Assembly (NCBI RefSeq): GCF_015560805.1
Contig: NZ_JADMSO010000009.1
Location: 7,315-71,314, forward strand
Source of the DNA: Mediterraneibacter glycyrrhizinilyticus
GTDB taxonomy: Bacteria; Bacillota; Clostridia; Lachnospirales; Lachnospiraceae
DNA: 64,000 bases
Direction of reading: 5' to 3'
Part shown: positions 56,816 through 64,000 of the stretch, in pieces
How positions within the stretch are numbered: the first letter of the stretch is position 1
Layout: every line of letters starts with the position of its first letter
Notes under the pieces: model-generated
Databases searched by the model: none
What the model was told of the DNA's origin: nothing
The model's input: the letters and a program-made list of their open reading frames with translations, nothing else
Made by a program: the position numbers and the translations under genes

Positions 56816-57571
56816 ATGAAATGCACAAGAGAAGAGTGGAAAAAATTAAGTGACCGCGTAATGTATAGTCTCAGACCGACCCAGTATCCTGTCGCTATGA
56901 AATTCGCTCATACACAGGAAGAGCTGGATGCGATCCCGAATATGAATTACTGCCAGAATAAGGCTTCCGTATGTAAGCTGATCAGTATGGCTGCATATTT
57001 TCAGGAGACTTTCGGTCTTACAAGAGACCATTTCTCAGGACCGTACTGTGCGATCAACAACGGTTGTATGGATGTAGACCAGGATTATCTGGACGGAAGC
57101 ATTTTATACCGCAAACCGACGCCATGGCACCATGATCAGGAAGATGCTAAAAAGCATATCGCCGAAAACCGTAAACTTCTTCCGGAAGTTCCTTACATCG
57201 GCATCGCATGTTCCTCTCTGTCCGCATGTGACATTGAAGAGCCGGATGTGATCTCTCTTCAGCTTCCGACACAGGCTGCATTCCATCTGCTTGCCGGATA
57301 TGTGGAAAATGATTATGAAAAACTGTACTTCCCATTCAGCGGAGAATCCAACTGCGCAGACACATGGATGTACACAATGAAGACAGGAAAACCGGGCGTA
57401 TCTCTCGGATGCCGCGGCGACCGTGCAACCGGAGCCCTGCAGTTCGGAGAAGTCCGCGTTACGATGACAGCAGAAGCTTTGATCAAAGCATTGGACGGTG
57501 TGGACACTGTAGAAAAGAACGGAATCGGATATCCTTATAATCCGGTATGTCTGTATAAGAACCAGTTCTGA
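56816..57571 (+). CDS. DUF169 family protein
   Basis: A 251-residue protein of the DUF169 (COG2043, ArCR) family. It is rich in conserved-looking cysteines (NYCQNKASVCKL, GPYCAINNGC, ACSSLSACD, SNCAD, LGCRGDRA), which suggests a metal or iron-sulfur site. No signal peptide or membrane segment. The family has no established reaction. The second of two close ATGs (56816) is preferred, since the first lies against the AAAGG site. Its place behind the SDR under the TetR-type promoter makes it a likely pathway partner. Confidence 0.82.
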   Translation: MKCTREEWKKLSDRVMYSLRPTQYPVAMKFAHTQEELDAIPNMNYCQNKASVCKLISMAAYFQETFGLTRDHFSGPYCAINNGCMDVDQDYLDGSILYRKPTPWHHDQEDAKKHIAENRKLLPEVPYIGIACSSLSACDIEEPDVISLQLPTQAAFHLLAGYVENDYEKLYFPFSGESNCADTWMYTMKTGKPGVSLGCRGDRATGALQFGEVRVTMTAEALIKALDGVDTVEKNGIGYPYNPVCLYKNQF

Positions 57572-57594
57572 CAGATTGCTTTCTTAAGATTTTA

Positions 57595-57639
57595 AATAGA
57601 ATCCCGGCTGGCGGTGGAGCTGCCAGCCGGGATTCTATT
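57595..57639. terminator. Strong bidirectional terminator hairpin
   Basis: Perfect 18-base arms AATAGAATCCCGGCTGGC (57595-57612) and GCCAGCCGGGATTCTATT (57622-57639) with a nine-base loop lie between the convergent DUF169 and copA genes. GTTTC follows on the plus side and TAAAATC on the minus side. Confidence 0.85.
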
Positions 57640-57693
57640 CGTTTCAAAGTCTTACACTTTTTACCACAGCACTTATCTGCTGCCAAATCCCGA

Positions 57694-57903
57694 TCAACAG
57701 ATGGAGATCACCTGATAATCTTTCTCTTCCACTGTTTTTTTCAGCACTTCATCTTCCACTTCTTTTGCCAGTGTCACAACTGCGGTTCCTTTCTCATGGC
57801 TGACTTCCGCCGCTTCTACGCCGTCCAGAGCTTCCAACGCTTTCTTCACTGCCGCCTCACAGTGCCCGCACATCATACCCTCGATCTTCATTGTCTTTGT
57901 CAT
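57694..57903 (-). CDS. Possible CopZ-like copper chaperone from an internal start in copA
   Basis: The in-frame ATG at 57903 begins a 69-residue heavy-metal-associated domain (MKIEGMMCGHCEAAV) identical in kind to free CopZ chaperones. GAGGAGG lies at a perfect eight-base distance. The most economical reading is a former copZ gene fused in frame to copA while keeping its ribosome binding site, which would allow both the fused pump and the free chaperone. Only mRNA or protein evidence can decide whether it is used. Confidence 0.5.
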   Translation of the reverse strand: MTKTMKIEGMMCGHCEAAVKKALEALDGVEAAEVSHEKGTAVVTLAKEVEDEVLKKTVEEKDYQVISIC

Positions 57904-60282
57904 GGTTGTTTCCTCCTCTTTTTCTTTTACATTTTCTTTTACTTTTTCTTCCACTTTTTGTTTTGCTTTCTGATACTTTCTTTTCTTATCCTTTACGGTA
58001 TCATACATGCGAAACCAATTCAGCCGCAACGCGTTTGTCACAACACAAAAACTGGACAGGCTCATCGCTGCTGCGCCGAACATCGGATTTAATTTCCACC
58101 CCAGAAGCGGATACCAAACTCCGGCTGCAAGTGGGATCCCGATCAGATTGTAGAAAAATGCCCAGAACAGATTTTCATGAATGTTCCGAAGCGTCGCCCG
58201 GCTTAGCCGGATCACCGCAGGCACATCGCTCAGCCGGCTCTTCATCAATACGACATCAGCCGCATCGATCGCAATATCGGTTCCGGCTCCGATCGCAATT
58301 CCCATGTCTGCGCTTGTCAATGCCGGCGCATCGTTGATCCCGTCTCCGACCATCGCGACTTTTCCTTTTTGTTTCAAATTCTCCACAACTTTTTGCTTTC
58401 CGTCCGGAAGCACTCCGGCGATCACGTCGTCCACTCCCGCCTGTGCACCGATCGCATTCGCAGTACGTTCGTTGTCGCCCGTCAGCATCACAACACGGAT
58501 GCCCATATTCTGCAGTTCCCGGATCGCCCGGGGACTGTCTTCTTTGATCACATCGGCTACCGCAATGATCCCGAGCAATGCCTGCTCCCCTCCGGAAGCC
58601 TGCAGACTGAAAAACAGCGGTGTTTTGCCATCTGACGCCAGACGTTCCGCCTGCCGTTTCCTTTCCTCTGAGACCTCTGCTTCCTGACGGATAAACGCCA
58701 GGTTTCCGCCCCGAAGTTTCTTTCCGTCAACAACCGCCGTAAGCCCGTTTCCCGGAACTGCCTGAAAACTTTCCGCTTCTCTGCCCGGCAAATGTCTTTC
58801 CTCCGCCTCCCGGATCACCGCCGCAGCCAGCGGATGTTCACTCTTCCGTTCCAGCGCATAAGCATAAGACAACAACATTTCTTCTGTAGTGCCCTCGACC
58901 GGAAGCAGATCCGTTACTTTCGGTTCTCCGCTCGTGATCGTTCCTGTTTTATCCAGCGCTACAATCTCTACTTTTCCGGTTTCTTCCAATGATACCGCTG
59001 TTTTAAACATAATCCCGTTCTTGGCGCCCATTCCGTTTCCGACCATGATCGCAACCGGTGTTGCCAGTCCCAATGCACACGGACAACTGATCACCAGCAC
59101 CGAGATTCCCCGTGCCAGTGCAAAACCGACCGACGCCCCCGCAAGCAGCCAGACTGCGATCGTCATTGCCGCGATCCCTATGACGATCGGAACAAATACT
59201 CCCGACACACGGTCCGCCACTTTCGCGATCGGCGCTTTGGTTGCCGCCGCATCACTGACCATCTGAATGATCTGGGATAAGGTCGTATCTTCCCCGACCC
59301 GCAAGGCTTCGCATTTTAAAAATCCGGATTGATTTAACGTTGCAGCCGACACATGATCCCCGGCTTCTTTGTCCACCGGGATGCTCTCTCCTGTCAGAGC
59401 CGCTTCATTGACCGCACTGCTTCCGTCCACAACGATCCCATCCACCGGAATATTTTCACCGGGACGCACGACAAACAGATCTCCCTTTTTTACCTGCTCG
59501 ATCGACACTTCCTGTTCTTCTCCGTTTTTTAAGATCACAGCCTTTTTCGGCGCCAGTCTCATCAGACTTTTCAATGCGTCCGTCGTCTTTCCTTTGGATC
59601 TTGCCTCCAGCATCTTTCCGACTGTGATAAGCGTCAGGATCATCGCCGCAGACTCAAAATAAAACTCATGCATAAAAGCCATGACTCCATCCATATCCAT
59701 CCGCATCTGTGCATCTGTCATCGCAAACAGTGCATAGACGCTGTATCCGAACGATGCTCCTGCTCCCAGCGCGACAAGTGTATCCATATTCGGCGCCCGA
59801 TGCCACAAACTCTGGAAACCGCTGATAAAGAATTTCTGATTGATGATCATCACGCCCCCGGTGAGCAGAAGCTGGATCATCCCCATCGCCACATGGTTTT
59901 CTTTCAAAACTTCCGGCACCGGCCACCCCCACATCATATTTCCCATAGAAAGATACATAAGCGGAACCAAAAAGCATACGGATGCGATCAATCTCCTCTT
60001 CAAAACCGGAGTTTCCCGGTCTTTCAACATCTCTTCTCCTGCCATACTCCCGCTTTTTCCGCCTTGATTTTCCCCTGATGCAGTTTCTCTTACCTCCGCA
60101 CCATATCCCGCCTGCTCCACTGCGGCGATGATATCTGCGTCCTTAACATCTCCCTCCACTCCCATGGAATTTGTCAAAAGGCTTACCGAGCAGGACTCCA
60201 CACCTGCCACATGGGAGACTGCCTTTTCCACCCGGGCGCTGCATGCCGCGCAGCTCATCCCGGTCACTGTATATTGTTTCAT
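57694..60282 (-). CDS. copA: Copper-exporting P1B-type ATPase with C-terminal CopZ-like domain
   Basis: An 862-residue copper pump. Order: N-terminal HMA domain (metal site CAAC at residues 11-14), eight membrane helices with CPCALGLATP, phosphorylation site DKTGTITSGEP, ATP site and GDGINDAP. Unusually, a charged linker (about 765-793) leads to a second HMA domain at residues 794-862 with CGHC at 805-808. A strong GAGGAGG (57911-57918) lies eight bases before Met794, so a separate CopZ-like chaperone may be made from the same gene. The start at 60282 has AAGGAGG upstream; 41 bases separate it from csoR. Confidence 0.93.
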   Translation of the reverse strand: MKQYTVTGMSCAACSARVEKAVSHVAGVESCSVSLLTNSMGVEGDVKDADIIAAVEQAGYGAEVRETASGENQGGKSGSMAGEEMLKDRETPVLKRRLIASVCFLVPLMYLSMGNMMWGWPVPEVLKENHVAMGMIQLLLTGGVMIINQKFFISGFQSLWHRAPNMDTLVALGAGASFGYSVYALFAMTDAQMRMDMDGVMAFMHEFYFESAAMILTLITVGKMLEARSKGKTTDALKSLMRLAPKKAVILKNGEEQEVSIEQVKKGDLFVVRPGENIPVDGIVVDGSSAVNEAALTGESIPVDKEAGDHVSAATLNQSGFLKCEALRVGEDTTLSQIIQMVSDAAATKAPIAKVADRVSGVFVPIVIGIAAMTIAVWLLAGASVGFALARGISVLVISCPCALGLATPVAIMVGNGMGAKNGIMFKTAVSLEETGKVEIVALDKTGTITSGEPKVTDLLPVEGTTEEMLLSYAYALERKSEHPLAAAVIREAEERHLPGREAESFQAVPGNGLTAVVDGKKLRGGNLAFIRQEAEVSEERKRQAERLASDGKTPLFFSLQASGGEQALLGIIAVADVIKEDSPRAIRELQNMGIRVVMLTGDNERTANAIGAQAGVDDVIAGVLPDGKQKVVENLKQKGKVAMVGDGINDAPALTSADMGIAIGAGTDIAIDAADVVLMKSRLSDVPAVIRLSRATLRNIHENLFWAFFYNLIGIPLAAGVWYPLLGWKLNPMFGAAAMSLSSFCVVTNALRLNWFRMYDTVKDKKRKYQKAKQKVEEKVKENVKEKEEETTMTKTMKIEGMMCGHCEAAVKKALEALDGVEAAEVSHEKGTAVVTLAKEVEDEVLKKTVEEKDYQVISIC

Positions 60283-60323
60283 TCGCTCCCTCCTTTTTCC
60301 TGTATGACCCACGATCTGAACAT

Positions 60324-60662
60324 TTAGCGCATTAATTTCTGCAATGTCACCACAAGTTCATCGATCGTCTCATCTTTTCCCTGCCGGATGTCTTCTGCCA
60401 CACAAGTGCGGATATGTTCTGCCAGCAATTCTTTGTTGAAGCTGTTCAATGCCGCGTTCACCGCGGAAACCTGGATCAAAATATCCGTACAATACGCGTC
60501 CTGTTCCAGCATTCTCTTGATCCCGCGCACCTGCCCTTCGATCCGGTTCAGGCGGTTGATCAATTTTTTTGCCTCTCCCTTGGAGCGTTCTTTTTTCTTA
60601 TGAGAACATCCGCACTTTTTATTCTGCACCTGTTCTTCTAAATCTATTTCTTCATTTCCCAT
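60324..60662 (-). CDS. csoR: CsoR-type copper-sensing repressor
   Basis: A 112-residue CsoR/RcnR-family (DUF156) repressor. The copper ligands of the family are present as Cys58, His83 and Cys87. The N-terminal 25 residues carry an extra CGCSH. It is all-helical and binds as a tetramer. It precedes copA, and the palindrome in its own promoter (60691-60711) is the expected binding site: copper binding releases it and turns on csoR-copA. Confidence 0.94.
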   Translation of the reverse strand: MGNEEIDLEEQVQNKKCGCSHKKKERSKGEAKKLINRLNRIEGQVRGIKRMLEQDAYCTDILIQVSAVNAALNSFNKELLAEHIRTCVAEDIRQGKDETIDELVVTLQKLMR

Positions 60663-60687
60663 AAAATTTCACCTCGTTTCCACGGAT

Positions 60688-60716
60688 ATTATATACCCTT
60701 ATAGGGTATATTTCAA
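60688..60716 (-). promoter_or_regulatory. csoR-copA promoter with CsoR operator
   Basis: On the minus strand TTGAAA (60711-60716) and a perfect TATAAT (60688-60693) are 17 bases apart. The spacer is filled by the palindrome ATATACCC-TTATA-GGGTATAT (60691-60711), matching known CsoR sites in Firmicutes, so repressor binding would block polymerase. Confidence 0.88.
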
Positions 60717-60718
60717 GT

Positions 60719-60770
60719 CAAAAAAAGATCATCCCGAAAAATGTTTTTTCTCCCCACTTTCGGAATGACC
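60719..60770 (-). terminator. Terminator after the Mrp-type gene
   Basis: On the minus strand an imperfect stem (TCATTCCGAAA with TTTCGGGATGA) is followed by a run of seven T. It separates the Mrp-type gene from the csoR promoter directly downstream. Confidence 0.8.
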
Positions 60771-60777
60771 TTTTCTT

Positions 60778-61623
60778 TTATAATTCTACTTCGCTCAAAT
60801 ACGGATTTGTCACCTCATAGAACTTCTCTGCCTCCACTGCCTCTGCGATTGCAGGGTCGATCGGCATTTTTCCGAGCACCGGAACGCCAAGTTCCTCTGC
60901 GATCTCTTCAATGTGGCTTTCCCCGAACACTTTCAGTTCTTTTCCGCAGTCCGGACATTTCACATAGCTGTAATTCTCCACAATACCCAGTACCGGAATG
61001 TTCATCTGTTTCGCCATGTTATATGCTTTCTTTACGATCATCTGCACAAGATCCTGCGGTGATGTGACGATCACAACGCCGTCTACCGGCAGCGACTGGA
61101 ATACGGTAAGCGGAACGTCTCCGGTTCCCGGCGGCATATCCACAAACAGATAGTCCAGATCATCCCAGATCACATCTGTCCAGAACTGTTTGACAACTCC
61201 CGCAATGATCGGTCCACGCCAGATCACCGGTGCATCTTCATCTTCCAATAAAAGATTGACCGACATGATCCTTGTATCATCCTTTGCGATACATGGGAAA
61301 ATTCCCTGCTCACTTCCGGTTGCCATCTCATGGATCCCGTACATTTTCGGAATGGACGGTCCGGTAATATCCGCGTCCAGAATGCCGACATTATATCCTT
61401 TTTCTTTCATCATGCGAGCCAGAGATGCCGTTACAAGTGATTTTCCGACGCCCCCTTTTCCACTGATGATCCCGATGACTCTCTTTACACTGGAATATGG
61501 GTTTGCCGGTTCCCGCATATCCGTCTTCTGACTTTCACAATTTCCGGCATGTGCGCATCCCGCACATGATTCTGCGGAACATCCTTCTTCTGTGCAGTTT
61601 TCATTCTTATACTCTTCTGCCAT
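60778..61623 (-). CDS. Mrp/NBP35-type P-loop ATPase, iron-sulfur carrier
   Basis: A 281-residue Mrp/ApbC-family protein. The deviant Walker A SGKGGVGKS is at residues 54-62, followed by DADITGPSIPKM and VDMPPGTGD; a CPDC pair in the C-terminal half is the usual bridging iron-sulfur site. The N-terminal 35 residues are rich in cysteine (five to six), resembling NBP35-type cluster sites. It probably carries iron-sulfur clusters to target enzymes. A terminator follows at 60719-60770. Confidence 0.92.
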   Translation of the reverse strand: MAEEYKNENCTEEGCSAESCAGCAHAGNCESQKTDMREPANPYSSVKRVIGIISGKGGVGKSLVTASLARMMKEKGYNVGILDADITGPSIPKMYGIHEMATGSEQGIFPCIAKDDTRIMSVNLLLEDEDAPVIWRGPIIAGVVKQFWTDVIWDDLDYLFVDMPPGTGDVPLTVFQSLPVDGVVIVTSPQDLVQMIVKKAYNMAKQMNIPVLGIVENYSYVKCPDCGKELKVFGESHIEEIAEELGVPVLGKMPIDPAIAEAVEAEKFYEVTNPYLSEVEL

Positions 61624-61718
61624 TTTTATTACCTGCCTTTATCTTCTATATTTCTTTCCTGTCATACTGTCCTGTCTCAGATCCGCGGCAGCATAACGGG
61701 TTGTTACCTTTTATTCTT

Positions 61719-63356
61719 TTATTCTTCTTTTCCTGTTACGGCACGAATCACAAACAGCGTACCGACCATCAACAGAATCCCCACCGGGAGACAGATCACT
61801 GCGGTCATCGTACTGCTTACAAAGTTCTGCACGATTCCGGCGATGACATAAGTGATCCCTGACACAACTGCCGCGGTAACCGCATAAGGAAGCTGTGTCG
61901 TCACATGGTTGACATGATTGCACTGTGCTCCTGCCGAAGCCATGATCGTCGTATCGGAGATCGGCGAACAATGATCCCCACATACTGCTCCTGCCATACA
62001 TGCAGAGATCGAAATGATCATCATCGTCTCATTGTTGCCTGCAAATACATTTACCACGATCGGTATGAGAATGCCGAACGTTCCCCATGACGTTCCCGTC
62101 GCAAATGCAAGGAAACAGGCTACAAGGAAGATCAGCGCAGGAATCAGGCTGAGCATTCCTCCGGTTGCATGACCGACCAGCGCCGCCACATATTCTTTCG
62201 CGCCGAGACTGTCCGTCATCGTTTTCAGCGTCCATGCAAATGTCAGGATCAAAATTGCCGGAACCATCGCCTTAAATCCCTCCGGCACGCAGGACATCGA
62301 TTCGGAAAATTTCAATACTTTCCGGACTGCATAGAAAATGATCGTGATCACAAATGCGAAGAAACTTCCAAGCATCAGTCCGACCGATGCATCACTTCCC
62401 GAAAACGCCTCCACAAATCCGACTCCATCAAAAAAGCCGCCGCTGTAAATCATACCGATCACACAGCAGATGATCAGCGCGATCACCGGGAACAACAGAT
62501 CGATCACACTTCCTTTTGTCTCGTCGATCTCATCCTCCGCATCGGCATACGGACGATCCGGCGTCGTATAAAGATCACCGTGAATCGCATTCATCTCATG
62601 CTGGCGCATAGAACCATAATCCATCTTCATCAATACGATCGCCACCATCATCACGATCGTGAGCAGCGCATAATAGTTAAATGGGATCGCGCGGATAAAA
62701 ATAGAAAATCCGTCTTCTCCCTCTACAAACCCGGTTACTGCTGCCGCCCAGGATGAGATCGGCGCGATAATGCAGACCGGAGCGGCCGTGGCGTCGATCA
62801 GATATGCCAGTTTTGCGCGGGATACATTATGCTTATCCGTTACCGGACGCATCACGCTTCCAACCGTCAGACAATTGAAATAGTCGTCGATGAAAATCAA
62901 CACGCCCAAAAGGATCGTGGCGAGCTGTGCTCCGACACGGCTCTTGATATGGGTGCTGGCCCAACGCCCGAACGCCGCGGATCCCCCTGCTTTATTCATC
63001 ATACAGACCATGATCCCGAGCACTACAAGGAACACAAGGATTCCCATGTTATAGCTGTCCGTCAGCGAACCGACGATTCCATCCTGAAATACATGAAGGA
63101 TCGTTCCCTCAAACTGAAAACCGGAATAAAAGACGCCGCCGATCAAAATCCCGATAAACAAAGAACTGTACACTTCTTTCGTGATCAATGCCAATACGAT
63201 CGCAACGACCGGCGGTACAAGTGACCAGACCGTCGCATACAGATCCGGCACATATTCTGTATTTTCGCCTGCCGCAAAGACTGTCATTCCGCTTAAGAAC
63301 AACATTCCGAGCAGCAAAAGAACCCTCCATACTGTTTTTTTCTTTCCTCTCATCAT
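61719..63356 (-). CDS. NhaC-family transporter under a lysine riboswitch (LysW-like)
   Basis: A 545-residue membrane protein of the NhaC Na+/H+ antiporter family (COG1757) with about 13 hydrophobic segments. Family blocks include FIDDYFNCLTVGSVMRP and FATGTSWGTFGILIPIVV. The first 35 residues are a basic then hydrophobic head, which may act as a signal or first segment. The ATG at 63356 follows AAAGGA; longer frames reach into the leader. Because a lysine riboswitch lies in the leader, it is most likely a lysine importer rather than a general antiporter; such NhaC members have been called LysW. Confidence 0.87.
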   Translation of the reverse strand: MMRGKKKTVWRVLLLLGMLFLSGMTVFAAGENTEYVPDLYATVWSLVPPVVAIVLALITKEVYSSLFIGILIGGVFYSGFQFEGTILHVFQDGIVGSLTDSYNMGILVFLVVLGIMVCMMNKAGGSAAFGRWASTHIKSRVGAQLATILLGVLIFIDDYFNCLTVGSVMRPVTDKHNVSRAKLAYLIDATAAPVCIIAPISSWAAAVTGFVEGEDGFSIFIRAIPFNYYALLTIVMMVAIVLMKMDYGSMRQHEMNAIHGDLYTTPDRPYADAEDEIDETKGSVIDLLFPVIALIICCVIGMIYSGGFFDGVGFVEAFSGSDASVGLMLGSFFAFVITIIFYAVRKVLKFSESMSCVPEGFKAMVPAILILTFAWTLKTMTDSLGAKEYVAALVGHATGGMLSLIPALIFLVACFLAFATGTSWGTFGILIPIVVNVFAGNNETMMIISISACMAGAVCGDHCSPISDTTIMASAGAQCNHVNHVTTQLPYAVTAAVVSGITYVIAGIVQNFVSSTMTAVICLPVGILLMVGTLFVIRAVTGKEE

Positions 63357-63471
63357 ACCTCTTTCCTTTCTCCTTTCACTTTTTTCGTATCGTTCTTTCC
63401 GACACTTTTCTTTTTTAGCAATAAGCAACAGGCGTATTGCTCTGTCTTCACTGCTGCTGTGAAATCCCAAG
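63357..63471 (-). other. Leader between the riboswitch terminator and the NhaC gene
   Basis: About 115 bases of leader follow the expression platform. AGCAATA and TATTGCT could pair weakly near 63420-63445; no gene is seen. The stretch 63357-63774 as a whole is gene-free and holds the riboswitch, its terminator and promoter. Confidence 0.5.
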
Positions 63472-63510
63472 AAAAATGCCATGGACGACACGCATTCGGA
63501 TGCGCCCATG
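63472..63510 (-). terminator. Expression-platform terminator of the lysine riboswitch
   Basis: On the minus strand CATGG with GCGCAT pairs with ATGCGT and CCATG (63479-63510) and is followed by GCATTTTT (63472-63477). It lies 33 bases after the aptamer, where lysine binding would favour termination. Confidence 0.65.
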
Positions 63511-63542
63511 ACATACCGCTTTTGGTATGATGCTGGTATCCT

Positions 63543-63702
63543 GATAGCGCTCCACTTCTGTGACAGTCTGCCGCATCTTCTGCGAACAGCCCAGAAACCG
63601 TCTCTCCGGAAAAGTCCGATCTCTTCGGCAGCCTCCCCTTTCCCGCACAGTTCATTCCGGTTTCAATCCTGCGCGCTACTGATGAAGTCCGCTCCTCTAT
63701 CC
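63543..63702 (-). ncRNA. Lysine riboswitch (L box) aptamer
   Basis: The roughly 160-base element has the conserved L-box blocks in order on the minus strand: GATAGAGGAGCGGACTTC, AGTAG, GGGAAAGGGGAGGCTGCC with GAAG, CTGGGCTGTT, ACTGTCAC and TGGAGCGCTATC. The outer helix P1 pairs GATAG (63698-63702) with CTATC (63543-63547). Lysine binding normally shuts down lysine synthesis or uptake genes; here the target is the NhaC-family gene. Confidence 0.88.
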
Positions 63703-63727
63703 ATTCTTTTATGATTCATACAATAAG

Positions 63728-63756
63728 GTTGTATCATTTTTCCCCCGCTTTGTCAA
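63728..63756 (-). promoter_or_regulatory. Promoter of the lysine riboswitch transcript
   Basis: On the minus strand a perfect TTGACA (63751-63756) and TACAAC (63728-63733) are 17 bases apart, placing the start about 20 bases before the aptamer. Confidence 0.7.
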
Positions 63757-63774
63757 TGAATGCGGAATTTTTTG

Positions 63775-64000
63775 TCACATCCTCTGTCCCGCCGCATCCC
63801 TTGTCACATCTTTCAGCCATTTATACCCTCTGTAACGGTACAAGGTGATCGGTATCTTGATGATCTCATCGCTCATCAGGATCATATACACGACCGGAAC
63901 ACTCCAATGGAAGACAAACGCCGCAAGGAATCCAAACAGGATCGAGCATCCCCACATTGTACTCATATCCAGGATCAGTCCGAACCTGGTATCTCCCCCT
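63775..64000 (-). CDS. MATE-family transporter, C-terminal end, cut by the window edge
   Basis: The last 75 codons of a minus-strand gene whose start lies beyond the right edge. The tail, with GGDTRFGLILDMSTMW and KIPITLYRYRGYKWLKD, matches the final helices of MATE (VmrA/NorM-like) transporters. The gene ends at the TGA at 63775, just before the promoter of the lysine riboswitch. Confidence 0.75.
   Translation of the reverse strand, partial: GGDTRFGLILDMSTMWGCSILFGFLAAFVFHWSVPVVYMILMSDEIIKIPITLYRYRGYKWLKDVTRDAAGQRM

Noticed and set aside
1-64000. CRISPR arrays, insertion sequences, prophage genes, rRNA or tRNA genes
   Set aside because: No spaced direct repeats, transposase or integrase motifs, and no recognisable tRNA or rRNA stretches were found by eye.

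Overview
The window reads as chromosome of a Gram-positive, low-to-mid GC gut anaerobe, most likely a Lachnospiraceae-type Clostridia. The evidence is a Gram-positive PolC replicase, a Bce-type peptide-sensing module, strong AGGAGG-type ribosome binding sites with several TTG and GTG starts, a DUF4364 protein, CsoR/CopA copper genes, a lysine riboswitch, and many GH/GPH-transporter genes. No rRNA, tRNA, CRISPR array or insertion sequence was recognised. Most genes are on the minus strand.

Left to right: (1) 1-1117, two near-identical tandem genes for HTH-Uma2 proteins. (2) 1.4-14.8 kb, a leftward plant-glycan or glycoside utilisation island: GH43, GH2, GPH symporter, GH78 rhamnosidase, esterase, second GPH symporter, GH39. 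A divergent AraC regulator stands at its head. No enzyme shows a signal peptide, which suggests import followed by cytoplasmic breakdown. (3) 14.8-21.9 kb, a MerR-TipAS regulator with its own 19-bp-spacer promoter, then a BceAB transporter, an AraC-type regulator and a BceRS two-component system. (4) 22-45 kb, housekeeping genes: glyA, a CDP-alcohol phosphatidyltransferase, polC, ispG, hisC and another aminotransferase, a DUF2156 protein, lrgAB, prfA, prmC, a DUF1385 protein, rpmE, rho, malic enzyme, a YtqA-type radical SAM protein, DUF4364, rarA, tcdA. (5) 45-51.4 kb, a polysaccharide deacetylase, a MATE exporter with a long leader hairpin, and an AraC regulator next to galK and galT. (6) 51.5-57.6 kb, a small-molecule island: an iron-sulfur flavin enoate/dienoyl-CoA-type reductase, a GntP-like transporter, a TetR repressor, a short-chain dehydrogenase and a DUF169 protein. 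Candidate TetR operators lie in its control regions. (7) 57.7-64 kb, a CopA ATPase with a CopZ-like domain fused at its C-terminus, CsoR, an Mrp-type ATPase, a NhaC-family transporter behind a lysine riboswitch, and the end of another MATE gene cut by the window edge.

The most interesting points are the TetR-governed reductase/dehydrogenase/DUF169/transporter island, whose substrate is unknown; the copA-copZ fusion that keeps an internal Shine-Dalgarno sequence; and a shared leader hairpin found upstream of two unrelated genes (34.3 and 46.2 kb). All functional calls rest on reading the translations and motifs by eye. No database search was run.
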